From: Rhodosporidiobolus odoratus
Taxonomy: Eukaryota; Basidiomycota; Microbotryomycetes; Sporidiobolales; Sporidiobolaceae
Direction: 5' to 3'
Assembly: GCA_034387635.1 (NCBI GenBank)
Contig: JAOANU010000008.1
Coordinates: 496,001 to 560,000 of the forward strand
Length of the DNA: 64,000 bases
In this document: in pieces, positions 23,389-35,142 of the stretch
Layout of the letters: the number at the start of each line of letters is the position of its first letter
Numbering within the stretch: position 1 is the stretch's first letter
Notes under the pieces: model-generated
Told to the model about the DNA's origin: nothing
What the model saw: only the letters and a program-made list of their open reading frames with translations
Database searches by the model: none
Position numbers and translations under genes: made by a program

Positions 23389-26300
23389 ATGGACGCCCAG
23401 CCAGTCGCGGGATCAGCAACGGCGGCGGAAGTCGTAGACAAATCGGCCGACCACTCGGAGCACCGCGCAAATACCGCAGGAGTGCCAGTCGTTTCTCCTC
23501 GCAAACGAGAAAAGGGAAAAGACGATGGAGAACCGCCCACAAAGACGATGCTGGCACGAATGGCAGGACCAAGTGACCTCAAGGCGGGAGTAGGAGGTAT
23601 CAGGACCGCAGACGAAGTCCAGCAAATCATCTATAATGCGAGCAAAGGGTCAAGATACTTCAGTTAGTCACTTTTCTTGTCTTCCAACGCCAATTTGTCT
23701 ATCTACCTCCTGACTAGCCACCGCCACGTCGCCGCGACGCAACACTGATGCTTGTCGTCCGAGCAGACGACCAGCAACGGCGCGACAAAGAGCTCGAGAT
23801 TAAATCGACTCGGCTGAAAAAGCTACTTTCCGACAAGGAGCTCACCGTTACTGGCCATGAGGAGGACATCGTCGACCGAATCCTCGAGCAGCTAGAGGAG
23901 AAGAGGGATCTCAGCCGGGTCATTGCGCTCATTGACGCAGGTGCGACGTCCTCCTGCACTGCCTGGATCAATTCAGCGGATCTGACACGACTGCGCTTGT
24001 AGATGCCTTCTACGCTGCGTGCCATCAACGAGAAGATCCTTCGCTAGCAGGGAAGGCTTTCGGCGTTGGAGGAGGTAGTACGTTCTACGCCTTTTGCCCG
24101 ACGTCGGGGTCATGCTGATGAACATTCTTCTGTCAGTGCTCACCACCGCAAGTTACGAAGCTCGACGCTACGGATGTCGCTCGGCGCAACCTCTCTACCT
24201 AGCGCAGAAGCTCTGTCCGCACCTTATCTCGCTCAAGCTGCAGCCCGAACTCTACACCAAGGCTAGCAAGGAGATCATGACGATCTTGGCCAAGTACGGT
24301 CCGATCGCCCCTGCCAGTCTTGACGAAGCATGTAAGCATCTGCAATACTCTGCCTAGATCGCCTCCCGACGCCCTTCGCCCGCGTACTCTACTGTGTCAG
24401 CGCAAAGACGAGCTATTGACGCTGTCCTTCTCTATAGATGTCGATCTAACGCAATACTGCGCAGAAGAAGGTGTCTCTCCTGCCGAAGCCATCACTCGGT
24501 TACGTACCGAAGTGCGCGAGACCACCGGTATGCAGCCTTTAGCCCCTTCCTTTCTTCGAATCGTGCTGAAACGTGGCTCGCTGTTTGTCAGGCCTCACTG
24601 TCTCCGCGGGCGTCTCTCCCAACAAAGCTCTCAGTAAGATTGCCGCCGACATGAACAAGCCGGACGGGCAGTTTGTCGTCGACTCGACGCGCGAAGCCTG
24701 CATGGCGTTCATCAAGGGAGTCCGGCTGCGACGGTGCTTTGGCATAGGTCGAGTGACGGAGGTTCTGCTCAATGCAGTAGGTTTCGAAAAGGTGGAGGAT
24801 CTCTTTGCTGAGCGTAAAAAGCTCTACCTTGTCGTGAGCCTCCGTATTTTGCTTGCCTATCCTCAGTAGCGTACTCGTCTGACCCGTTCTCTCTTCTTCT
24901 TCCGTGTTACCAGCGTGACCACCTCGGCAACAAAGACACCTTCCGTTGGCTGTTGAGTCTCTACCTCGGGCTCGGCGCGAATCGCGTCGTTCGCGCCAAG
25001 CGTGGGGACAGAAAGACCTACGGCGTCGAGAAGACCTTTCATGCAACGGATGATCCGGACAAGCTCGAGGACATCGTACGGCTTTTCTCGCCTCCTATTA
25101 TATCTTTGATGCTGACGAACTGAACTGGCAGCTGCGCCGTATCGCAAAAGCGCTCTATAAGGACCTTTCTCGAGCGGAATTCAGCGGGAGGACCATCACC
25201 TTGTTCGCTGCTTTTCTCCACTTGATCCCTCACTATGTACTTATGTTTTGCATCGCGACGCAGAAAGATCAAGCACGACAACTACGAATCGGTCACTCGT
25301 GCTTACACTCCGGGAAAAGGTGCTTGGATCATGCAGTACAGGGAGATCTACGAGTACGCCACTGCTACACGTGATCCGTCCGCGTGTCTCCGAGCTGACG
25401 ACGGCGTCGCCTTCCCCGATTGCCGCAGACACGGTCTCCGCCTCCTTCGCAAAGAACAGGAAGATCGCCGACTCGCCCTGGCTAAGGGGGAGAAGGTCAA
25501 GGGTGGGAACAATGTCGCGCTCAAACCGAGGTTGCTGGGCTTACGAGTCAGCAACCTGAGGGATGAGAGAGAGGTGAAAAAGGAGAAAAAGCTGGATGGG
25601 GTGCGTTCTCCCTCTTCTCGTCTTGCGTTCCTTCTTCCGCCTCGGCGCCTTCTCAGGCTCCTACTACATGCTGTTCATGGTGCTGACGACGCTCTTGTGC
25701 AGTGGTTCCTGAAGCTCGCATCACCGAAGAAGAACTCTGGCGAGCTGACACTTAGCGACACGGACGACGACTCGGACCTCGCCCACTCGGACCACGAAAG
25801 CGACATAGACGGCGACGAGAACCCCGAGAAGCGCGCCCTAGAGCAGCTGAAGCAAGCTGCGGCCGCCCTTGATCCGTTTGCCGAAGAAGGTATGGGTGCA
25901 GACGACGAGGAGATGGGTGGGGCTAGCGGAGGCGGCGAGTCGAGCGGGAGATGGATGTGCGTGAACGAGGACATGATCATCGAGGAAGGGCAGACAGGTC
26001 GATCCGCATCTGTACCGCCGCCCTTGCCGCCGCTTTTGCCGAGACGAACCTCGAGTTCTTCCTCCTCCGCCAGCGCGTTTTCCTTTGCGGGTCCTTCGAC
26101 CTCGACCATTCCTCTTGCGAGCAATAAACGCCCATCACCCTCGTTTGCGTCCCATGAAGCTTTCTCCGCCGGTCTCGCCGAAATGGGCGACTCTACATCT
26201 TCCTCCGCCCAGCTCGCGAAGAAGAAGAGAATCGAGCCGGCTCGTCCACCTCCCCCACCTGCAGGTTTTACGTGTCCGATCTGCTCCAAGATGTTCCAGG

Positions 26301-26541
26301 GCAGTGAGGCGGCTATGGGAGCGCATGTGGACAAGTGCTTGAAGGCATTCAGTACGTTCTTCACCCTGCCATGCCTAGACACCTTGCGGCTACTGACGCT
26401 GCTTGCTTATTCTGAACAGACCAGCCCACCAAGTCGACGTCAAACGTGAAAGTGGGATGCTCGAGCTCGACAGGCTCGACATGGTTGTCTCAGCCGGCGC
26501 CAACAGGAAGAGAAAAGCCACGAGGAAAGAAGAAGGGATGA
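23389..26541 (+). CDS. POLK: Y-family DNA polymerase kappa (DinB) with UBZ finger
   Basis: Twelve exons: 23389-23662, 23767-23940, 24003-24074, 24137-24331, 24438-24527, 24592-24833, 24914-25075, 25132-25202, 25264-25353, 25429-25600, 25703-26351 and 26420-26541. They give 770 residues. The kappa-specific N-clasp includes KGSRYFNDQQRRDKELEIK. The palm has LIDADAFYAACHQRE, GVGGVLTTASYEARRYGCRS and LDEAYVDLTQYC, so the metal-binding acidic residues are present. GLTVSAGVSPNKALSKIAAD, the helix-hairpin-helix RCFGIGRVTEVLLNAVG and the little finger (LLGLRVSNL) follow. The acidic/Ser-rich tail ends in a Rad18-type UBZ finger, CPICSKMFQGSEAAMGAHVDKC, which binds ubiquitin (for example on PCNA). The enzyme does translesion synthesis past minor-groove adducts. 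The first catalytic motif reads D-A-D where D-M-D is usual. Confidence 0.95.
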
Positions 26542-26875
26542 AGGGGTGGGGGGTCAAGATAAGGATAAACCAGTCGCTTGATTGATCTGATATAGCTGTC
26601 CTTAGTTCCTCCTTGTTGCTTGTATCTCATACTGAACACCGTCTTTTCTGATGTTTCGAGGGAGAAGGGCCGGGAGGAAAACTTGTGCGCCTCATTCGGA
26701 GGTTCCCTTGCTACTGACCGCGACCACGCGCGCTTTTTCCTGGCTGTACCATCAGCCGAAAACGCCCTCTGCGGCAGGGAGATAGCTTGTATTACCCATC
26801 GCTACGATCGCTTCCCTTCTCTTCGCTTTCTTCCTCTTCCACCTCATCTCGATCACCTGCTCCACCCAAGCCAGT

Positions 26876-27827
26876 ATGCCTCTCGCCGATGCTGACATCA
26901 ACTCGTCCAAGGTAGGTACCTCCCTTCCTTTCCTTCGCTTCGTTGTGGTGTATTGACGCCCCGCTCTCGCCTCCTCCGGCAACTTGTATCAGCTCTTCGA
27001 CCTCATCCAGGACTCGCTGAGCAAGGTCAGTGCAACTCCATACATTCATCATCTCTGCCAGCCGTCCAGCTCAACCGCCGTTGCACTCTGATTGACTCTT
27101 TCACGCCCATCCTCCCCCACCTCCCCGTTTCCCTCCCGACTTACCGGCCTATCATCATCATCAACCTCAATTACGTACGTGCCGCAGATGGGGGAGAAGG
27201 AGAAGAAAGACCAGATGAAGAAGGTCAACGGGATCTTCGAGATGAGGGTCAAGAACGCCAAGGGAAAAGAAGGAGTTTGGACGATTGATCTGAAAAAGGT
27301 GCGTCCGTAGTGCTCCTTCCGTCCACTATTCCTAAGTCTTACTCAGTCTCGGCTGTACGTATGCAGAAAGCAGAAGTCTACGGTGGAGCGGCGAAGCCCA
27401 AGGCGGATGGTAAGTCGTTTTCTGCTGTTTGGCTTTTTCTGCTTGACCTCCCTTCGTCTCTCCCCGTCCAACCCGGCTGAACTTGCCTTCTTTGCGCTTC
27501 GGTCAGTCACTATCTCGCTGTTGGACGAGACGTTCCAGCAACTTGCGGACAACAAGATCAACGGGCAGAAGGTGCATCCAGTTTCATCTGCTTTTCTGCC
27601 TCGCCCGTTCTGAGCCTGATGCCGTTCTTGCGAACCTCGTGCTTCTCCTTCTCACACTGCTGCTGTCTAGGCGTTCATATCGGGCAAGCTGAAGGTCAAA
27701 GGCAACAGTGCGTGGTCTTTTCTTTCCCTTCTCACCGGGGCGGCGCGGCTAAACGCACCCGCTTCATGCAGTCATGCTCGCCACCAAGCTCGACACCGTG
27801 CTGAAGGGCGCTCAAGCCAAGCTGTAG
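26876..27827 (+). CDS. SCP2-domain sterol/lipid carrier protein
   Basis: Seven short exons: 26876-26911, 26993-27025, 27188-27298, 27367-27409, 27507-27571, 27671-27707 and 27772-27827. They give 126 residues, the length of a free-standing SCP2 domain. Visible family features are VNGIFEMRVKNAKGKEGVW, TIDLKKKAEVYGG, VTISLLDETFQQLADNKING and QKAFISGKLKVKGNIMLATK. Such proteins bind sterols, fatty acids and acyl-CoAs in a hydrophobic tunnel and often sit in peroxisomes. The C-terminus is AQAKL, close to a peroxisomal targeting type 1 signal (the -AKL tripeptide is an accepted variant of SKL), so a peroxisomal location is likely. It faces ERG3 tail to tail. Confidence 0.93.
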
Positions 27828-28166
27828 ACACTCTTTCGCCCCCATCCAGTTGTTGTGTGTAACTTGTCATTCTTCGACCCAGGTTCGGTCTTTTCCATCT
27901 CCCGTAGAGGTGGTCATGCAAGAGTCTGGGTATGAAGAGAGCGGGTTGCTGCTGTAAGAGCTATGTAGAAAAGAACGAGAGTAAAAAGTCCGTCATAGGG
28001 CGCAAGAAATAACGAAAGAGAGATGCGATAGTCAAGGCAGGATAAGGAGGGAGGCGAAGGGAAAGAGAGAGCGAGACCTGCGAGACGAGTGAGGGGAATC
28101 TAACACGACGAGACAATGGGCCTCCACCAATGGAGATCAACGCAAACACATCCATCTCTCCACTGC

Positions 28167-29530
28167 TCACTTGCGTTCCCGCAGTCCCTCCCTCCTGACC
28201 GTCCGTTCCGTCTCCACCTCCGCCTTTCTGACCTCCTCCTTAAACTCATCCAACGACTCAGTCTCACTCCCCAATCCAGAATCGATCCTCTTCATCGCCG
28301 GCGCAGCGAGTGTAGCGAGCTCAGCTTCGCGTTCGTGCTCATTCTTCTTTTCAATGGCGGCGAGGACGGCAATGAGGGGGTCGTCGCCTTTTGCCGGAAC
28401 GCGGAAGGATTTGAACATCTTGTCGCCCCAGGTGAAGTATTGGCCGTAGTTGCAGGCTGAGGGGGGGGGGGGGGGGGGGGGGGGGGGGAAGGGAGGATTA
28501 GCGGGAGGTCACAAAGCAGAGTGAGGAGGGAAGCACGTACTGAAGTAGATGTGGTGCAAGGTGTGGTGGGCGGGACCATTGATGTACTGCTCGAGCGGGT
28601 GGTCGCACAGCATGTCCGAGTCGTGTATCTATGATGCGGAAAGAGGGAGAATGTCAGTTTGGTTCGTGCGTCGGAAGACAAGTAACAACGGCTTACAAAG
28701 ATACTCCACAAGTTGACGAAGGAAAAGAGGGCGACGAAGAGGTACTTGTGAATGGGGAAGATGTAGCAGGCGAAGTGGTAGGGGATAGACTGGAGGTAAC
28801 CATCGACAGGGTGGAAAGCGTGCGAGGCGAACGGAGTAGGAACTGCGCGAAACAAGGCGGTTAATCGAACGTACTGGCGAGTACGTGAAAGAGACCGGAA
28901 CTGACTGATCCACTTGTGATGAGGCTTGTGAAGGCGTTTGTATAGGAAAGGAATGTGCAACCACCGGTGAATCCAGTAGATGCAGAAGTCGGTGAAGAGA
29001 AGGAATACGGCGCTGCACGCCGCCATGTACACCCACGGCATCCATCCTCCCTGTTTGCCAAACGGCCCATCCTCAATCGAATCGTACAACATACTCCACC
29101 CGCGAACGTCGCCGACGAACCAAGGGAGGGTGAGAAGGTCAAGCATCGGGAACGCCTCGAGCGAGAACTTGATCTCTTTGCTGACTTGGTCCTTAAGGTA
29201 CCGAGGGTGTTGCTTCATTCGGTGGTCGAAGATGGCGTAGTAGGAAAAGGTTGCTACGCTGAAGTAGAGGACGAGGATGCCGACGTAGGTGAGACCGTAC
29301 AGCGAGAGGGATTGTCGAACGATATTGTCACGGCCGAGGGACGACAGGCCGGGCAGAGTGGCAAGGTAAGAGGCGGCAGAGGAGGTGAAGCCGGAGGTGG
29401 AAGAGAAGTCTAGGGAAGAAAGAGTCGCATTGGCGGTATATGGTGAGGCGAACTTGGCGAAGGGGTTGTCGAGGCTCGCGTAGAGCTTGTCTCCAATGTA
29501 CTCATCGAAGTAGTGGAGAGGAATGTCCAT
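28167..29530 (-). CDS. ERG3: Sterol C5-desaturase
   Basis: Four exons on the minus strand: 29530-28906, 28842-28697, 28628-28541 and 28456-28167, giving 382 residues. All three histidine clusters of the di-iron fatty acid hydroxylase family are present: DFCIYWIHRWLH, RLHKPHHKW, and the last, GPAHHTLHHIYF. The Erg3 signature IPTPFASHAFHPVDGYLQS spans the first intron junction. Four hydrophobic stretches fit an ER membrane protein. Erg3 introduces the C5-C6 double bond in ergosterol synthesis and its loss changes azole response in many fungi. The charged C-tail (KNEHEREAELATLAAP onward) is longer than in yeast. The third intron has an unusual pyrimidine tract, a run of 28 C immediately before the CTCAG acceptor. 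Confidence 0.97.
28461..28488. repeat. Poly-G/poly-C run of 28 nt in ERG3 intron 3
   Basis: An uninterrupted run of 28 G on the plus strand (28 C in the sense of ERG3) ends one base before the CTCAG splice acceptor. It serves as the pyrimidine tract of that intron. The length in the true genome could differ because of slippage. Confidence 0.9.
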
Positions 29531-30856
29531 CTGTAGAGAGTTGAAAAGGCGGCGACGGGCGGACGGGCGGAAACAATGGACGAGAAGGAGGGTCAGCTCT
29601 GTCAGTCTGTCATGAGTGGCGCTGCCTATCTGATCGAACCACCTGCTTGTCCAGTCTTTAACCTTCTGTCAACTTCTTTTAGAGGAATGCCGAAGCCAGC
29701 GCGCCTCGAACCACCAACACGACCCTCCCCTGACTGTCCCAGCACCGCTTGACTGCGCCAGATGCGAGGCTATGGCGTCTTGTAGTTTTGTGTATGGCAT
29801 GCACTTACGCTGTGTACCGGTAGAAGAGGTGGACGATAGGCCAGGAGGTGCCGGCGAAATAGGGTGGTGAAAGTGGCGCAGGCGCAAGGGAGAACGCGAC
29901 GAGTAGGTGGGGCGCGTGTGCGAGTAAAGGAATGGAGTAGCTGATAGTAGCAGACAGCAATAAGACGCAAGAGACAGAGAGACGTAGACGGAGAGTTTGA
30001 TCAGTCGACGGCGGGCGGAATCTTTCCGGTGGCCTGATCAAACTGTCTCCCCTTTCTCTCGCTCAAATGGGCTGATCTCGCACATGGATAAGACCTACTT
30101 GACATGCTGAACGCGATCCCACATTTGCCCTGGCCATACTACTGCTTCTACCTGTGTTCCGCCACCGGGCGACCCCTCGCGAATTTGCTCGCGATTTGGT
30201 TTTCAGCACTGCCCAGGTCGGCTATTGTTGGCATACGCCACGCTCAACAGTAGAGACAGACGCGTACAGGCCCCCGCGCGCGATAGCGCCGTTGGGCGGC
30301 GAGCAGAGTACAGCAAGGGAGACACGGGAAAGAAAAGGAGATGCGATGATATCGAGGGTAGGGCCGCCGTTATAGAGCAGGTCACGCCCCCGGCAACGAA
30401 AGTGACAGCGTGGGTGTGTGTGAGCAGGAAGGCGCCAATGAGAGATGCGAGCAGCTGAGTCAATTGTGACGGGCGAGGACGGCAAGGTCGGGCAAGGTGG
30501 TCAGGAAAAAGTGATGGTGAAGCCGGTGAAGGTGCATGGCCCGGTCACAAGCGGAGGACACTCGAAGTCTCTCGAAGGAGTTGACACAGTCGTGCGTTTG
30601 TGCCGAGCGAGAAGGCCTGGAAGAAATGCAGGGTCGATGCATACATACTTATACTAGTAAGGGTGAGTGAGAGAGGCTGGGGATGTCTGTACGAGTGTTT
30701 GTGGAGCGTTCGACAGTGACCGGGTATCGGGTAACGCTGTGCAACGCAGGCATTCTGTCTGCAATCATTTGAGCGTGTACAGAGGGACTCGAGTGTTTGG
30801 CGGAGGTGAGAGAGAGCGGAACGGCTTCGTCTCCTCCATCGCTACAGCTTGTCAAG
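29531..30856. other. Divergent promoter region between ERG3 and PRP46
   Basis: A 1.3-kb region between two divergent starts. It contains only short overlapping frames without motifs. Long 5' leaders are likely for ERG3. I see no RNA gene and no clear sterol-response element that I would assert. Confidence 0.5.
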
Positions 30857-32901
30857 ATGACTGAGTCTCTACCGCCCATCGACCACCTGGTACGCCGGTC
30901 TGCCAAGCGTGCCCACTCGCTCTTCCAAGCCGATCAAGCATTCGTTGTGTCCGACGATGCCAACGACAGAAGGTACATTATCCCTTTCGCATGGTGATGC
31001 AGGAGCGCTTGCTGATCGCCATGCACTTCTATGCAGCACCAAGATCCGCCTAGCCAGCAAGATCGAAGCAGAGTACCGAAATGCAAAGGTGCTCCCCGCC
31101 GCCCTCGTCGCTCAGCAGAAGGGCGCTGTGGGGCCTGCACGACCAGCGGGACCGCAGCCGGGTGTCGGAGCGGGAGTCAAGATGATCGAGGGTGCGCTTG
31201 CCTCGCTGCGCGTACGATACGACTTGAGGTCGCTAACTTGCTTTCCCGCTCTCACCAGGTCCGATGGGAAAGACGGTCGAACAGCTGGCCAAGTGACTAC
31301 CTCTTTTCATCATGTTGCTCGGACGGTGCTGACCTTCGGCCCTACAGCTCGCAAGCCCTCACCACGAGCAACGGCGCGACCCCCATTTCGCACGCCCAGC
31401 CCACTCTTCTCTCCCAATCTCTCATCCGACGACGCGAAGCCCGCCAAGTCAAGCCCGACTACCATGCGCAGTGGAAGCTTATGCGTGTCATCTCGGGTCA
31501 CCTGGGATGGGTTCGATCGGTGGCAGTGGAACCTGGAAACAAGTGGTTTGCGACGGGTGCGGGAGATCGTGTTATCAAGGTGCTTCTTATTCCCTAGCTT
31601 ATGCTTCTCCTATTTCCTATGCACGGGACTGATACAAGCTCGACCTTGCAGATCTGGGATTTGGCGTCTGGCGAACTCAAGCTGTCACTCACCGGTCACA
31701 TCTCGACTGTTCGCGGTTTGGCGGTATCCTCCCGGCATCCGTACCTCTTCTCGTGCGGAGAGGACAAGGTGCGTCACCACTCGACTTCGACTCATGTCGC
31801 AGTATTCCAATTGAGCTCGCCTTCCGCAGATGGTGAAATGCTGGGATCTCGAAACGAACAAGGTTATTCGTCACTACCACGGTCACCTTTCCGGTGTCTA
31901 CTCTCTCTCGTACGTTTTCCTGTACTACAGCAGTGCCCTATCCGAGCTGACTGGCTCCTTTGACAGCCTGCACCCCACCCTCGACGTCCTCGTTACCGCC
32001 GGTCGGGATGCTTCCGCTCGCGTATGTACTTTCCCCTTTGGCTCGTCCTGCTGTACACTCACTGACACATATGCATTGCACAGGTTTGGGACATGCGAAC
32101 AAAGTCGCAGGTGCACGTCTTGACCGGTCACACCGCAACTGTTGCCGATGTCAAATGCCAGGAGAGTGATCCCCAGGTTATCACCGGTTCGATGGATTCG
32201 ACTGTTCGGTGCGTACTGCTCCCTCTGCACAACAACTACGGGACAGGCGTGCTGAAGAAACAAGCTAACTGCGACTCGTTTGCAGCCTTTGGGACCTTGC
32301 CGCCGGAAAAACGATGACTACCCTGACGCACCACCACAAATCCGTCCGCTCGCTCGCCATCCACCCTACCGAATACTCTTTCGCCAGTGCTTCATCCGGC
32401 GGTAACAACATCAAGAAGTGGGCTTGCCCTTCGGGTCAATTTGTCCATAATTTTTCTGGCCACGATTCGATCGTCAACACGATCTCGGTTAACCAGGATG
32501 GAGTATTCTTCTCCGGAGGTGCGCTGTTCTCTCTTTTCTTCGGTCCTTTTCAAGCTTTCGATGGGTAGCGGGAACGTCTCTGACACCCTCTATGAGCAGC
32601 GGACAACGGTTCCATAACCATGTGGGATTTTGCCACTGGTCTACCTTTTCAATCGCTGCAGGACACGCCTCAGAGCGGCAGTCTGGAGGCCGAGGCGGGG
32701 ATCTTCACCAGCACCTTCGACCAGACTGGTACGAGGCTCATCACGGGCGGAGCGGACAAGACGATAAAGGTGCGTCGAGTTGATTCTCGATCGTGAAAGT
32801 TGAGTTTTTGGGCGTGGTTGACTGACAACGTGGTGCTGTGCTATTCTTTTTGTCTTTCCGCATTCGTCTCTCTCACGCAGATCTACGGCGAAGTAGCATA
32901 A
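30857..32901 (+). CDS. PRP46: Spliceosome WD40 protein Prp46/PLRG1
   Basis: About ten exons; the first are 30857-30972 and 31037-31191. The N-terminus starts [20 protein letters not shown] and has a basic, Ala/Pro-rich segment. Then come [19 protein letters not shown] and [20 protein letters not shown], the characteristic lead-in of PLRG1/Prp46/PRL1. Seven WD repeats follow, e.g. [76 protein letters not shown] and [17 protein letters not shown] at the end. The protein is a core member of the Prp19-associated (NTC) complex needed for spliceosome activation. Most introns are 50-90 nt and fall between or inside blades. The junction around 31293-31350 (AA|GTGACT...CTACAG) is the least certain. 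Confidence 0.95.
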
Positions 32902-33438
32902 TGTGCGGCTGGTCTATTGGAGCCAGGTGCTGCGCTGTGCTGAGACTATTGTTTTCTCTCCCCCTTTAGCTATGTGCGCGGCCACAGCCTCCGTGCAACA
33001 CTTCTGTATGGGCTATGGGGTCTACCTGGACGTTGTAGTTGACTGTAGCGAGGATACCGTTGAGAAAGCGGTCAACATTGCGAGAAATGTGTTTGAGAAG
33101 GTCCCGCTTGCAGACATCCGCCAGACTTCCTGCTTACCGCCGCTTGCTGCACACGGTGCGACACTGCATCGCGAATCAGCTGCACACTACAGCAGTTTGC
33201 TGAGTACAAAAGAGCAGACAGGACGCGTCCTCTCTTCCCCCTCTCTCCCACCCCCTGGCATTCTCACCCTTATAGAGGTCGCGTCCTGCACACCAAGTGC
33301 AAAGGACCATGCACAGTAGCAGCTAGAGCACCAGTGCGTTTATGCTATGTGGTGCTGCTCGCCCCTCCTTAGGCCTTGCTCTTCTTCTTGTTCTCCCTCA
33401 CCTCACTCGTTTCCGCACTTTCGTTGACCGCAACGACA
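32902..33438. other. Intergenic region after PRP46
   Basis: About 540 nt with the PRP46 3' UTR and the promoter of the next gene. Pyrimidine-rich near 33230-33260. No gene seen. Confidence 0.5.
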
Positions 33439-34567
33439 ATGCCGCTTTTTTCCTCCCTCTTCTCTCCGTCCGAAGACCATCGTCAACCGACGACGCGACC
33501 CAGAAAAACGAGCCTGTTCTGCCGCAAGGTGAGCCGGTCTTCCCCTTTCTTGCCGTACCAAGCTAACCCTTGTTTACCGCCCCCGTTGCTCATCACTGCA
33601 GCCCCGCGTCGAGACTTTCGTAGGTCTGACAGCGGCCGAGGCAGTCCGCCTGCAGTACGAGTACCAGTGCGAGCTCAAGGAGGCAGCTCGCGTCGCCCGT
33701 GAGCGCGTCGCCCGACGACAAGCGGAGGAGCAAAAGTCGCAGTGCCCAGCTCTACCCGTCATCCAGCCACTGAATATCAACCCCAGCGCGAGGAGGTTCA
33801 GTGGACAAGCTCCGAGACGGCGACTGAAACCTCTCCTGACTGTAAGGGCACACGAGAAACGCACCTCGGTCCTCGACATTCGTCCTCGACCTCCTCGTTC
33901 CGGTCCTTGTCCAGTCGAAGTGGCGAAAGCTTCTCTTCCCTCCACGTCTGGGCTCAAGATCTCCCCGCCTACCCGCACATCGTCCCTCCGCCCTCTTCTC
34001 TTGGGTCGATACTCCTCCGACTCGACTGCCTCCATCGCCAACTCGGAATCATCGTCTTCCATTACCTCAGCTTCCACCGCGTCCACCGTCTCTACTACAC
34101 CCTCTACCCTTGATCAAGTCGAAGCAGCTTCACAACAGGCAAAGGAGGAGAAGTCGGTTGTTTCCCCCTCAATCGATGCTGATCCCTTCAACACGGCTGT
34201 CTTCGACTCTCAGCTTTCCTCCTCGACGGTCTCCCACACACGCTCTCCTCCTTCCGACCAGCCAGGAGCTGCGACATCTACTGCCTGCAACCCCCGCACT
34301 GTCTCCTTCCTGACCTCCTACTACTCCGAAAACCCTACCCTCCCCTCCCCCTCTCCGACAATGGACACCTCCCGCATCTTCACCGAGCTCGACCGCCTCT
34401 ACTCCCTGCGTCAAGACTCCTCCAGCCCGCGGAATGTGTCGGAACAGGCGGACGTCGAAATTCACAGCTTGTGGGAGTTGTTATTGCCCATACCGGAGAT
34501 GGGGAGGTCAGACATGGAGACGACGACCGAAGTGGGAGCGTGCGTAAAAGGTGGAATGGTGGCGTAG
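33439..34567 (+). CDS. Unrecognised Ser-rich protein
   Basis: Two exons, 33439-33528 and 33602-34567, giving 351 residues. The start MPLFSSLFSPSEDHRQPTTR leads through the intron to a probable helix with TAAEAVRLQYEYQCELKEAA and RVARERVARRQAEEQ. A long Ser/Thr/Pro-rich region follows (LLLGRYSSDSTASIANSESS), then MDTSRIFTELDRLYSLRQDS and a short C-terminal stretch. Only the basic coiled helix after the intron looks structured. I recognise no family. The exon-intron structure is coherent (GTGAGC donor, CTGCAG acceptor, phase 0), which supports a real gene. Confidence 0.6.
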
Positions 34568-35142
34568 GGCGATCCGGATGAGGGTGAAGGGAAATGGTGT
34601 GCAGGGTGCGAAGTTTGAGGTGGAAGGCGGTGGAGGCAGGACGGGGAAGAAGACGGAGGCGGAAGGAGGGCCTGACGTCCGAGAGGCGGGAGCAGACAGA
34701 GATGGGGGAATGGACCATGTTGCTGAGCCATGTTGGTATCCTTCCGTACATAATCCTGTTGTGACTTTAATAAAATAGCCGGCTTCTCTTTAGTTGTTCA
34801 GTTAACCAATAATGCACTGTCATCTGTGATTGCTGAAAAAGATTCTCGTCTCGTCTTCTTCTGAGATGTGCTCGCGTCGAACGCGAACAAACAAGAAAGG
34901 GAGAGCTGCATCAGGCTTTGCGGGGACGATGCCGCAATGGCGCTACAGCTGTGTCTCCGTCGACCGTGTACGATGTATAGCTACGTGTAGCACCTACCGC
35001 CGAAATACGAACTGCGAATGAGGGCGATGTAAGAACGCAAAGCGAGGGAGGGAGAGAAAGGGGGAAAAGCCTACTGCTTTCGTCCTTTGCGCGGCTAGCT
35101 CAAAGGCGCAACTGCGCGCCTGTATCCGATCGTCTCTGTCAT
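34568..35142. other. Intergenic region
   Basis: About 575 nt between two convergent genes. It has an AT-richer patch near 34760-34850, including AATAAAAT at about 34769-34776, compatible with a 3' processing region. Nothing else seen. Confidence 0.45.

Noticed and set aside
11840..28488. Poly-G runs at 11840-11856 and 28461-28488 as assembly gaps or contig joins
   Set aside because: Genes continue normally on both sides and the second run sits inside an intron with correct exons around it. The lengths may be imprecise, but there is no sign of a mis-join.
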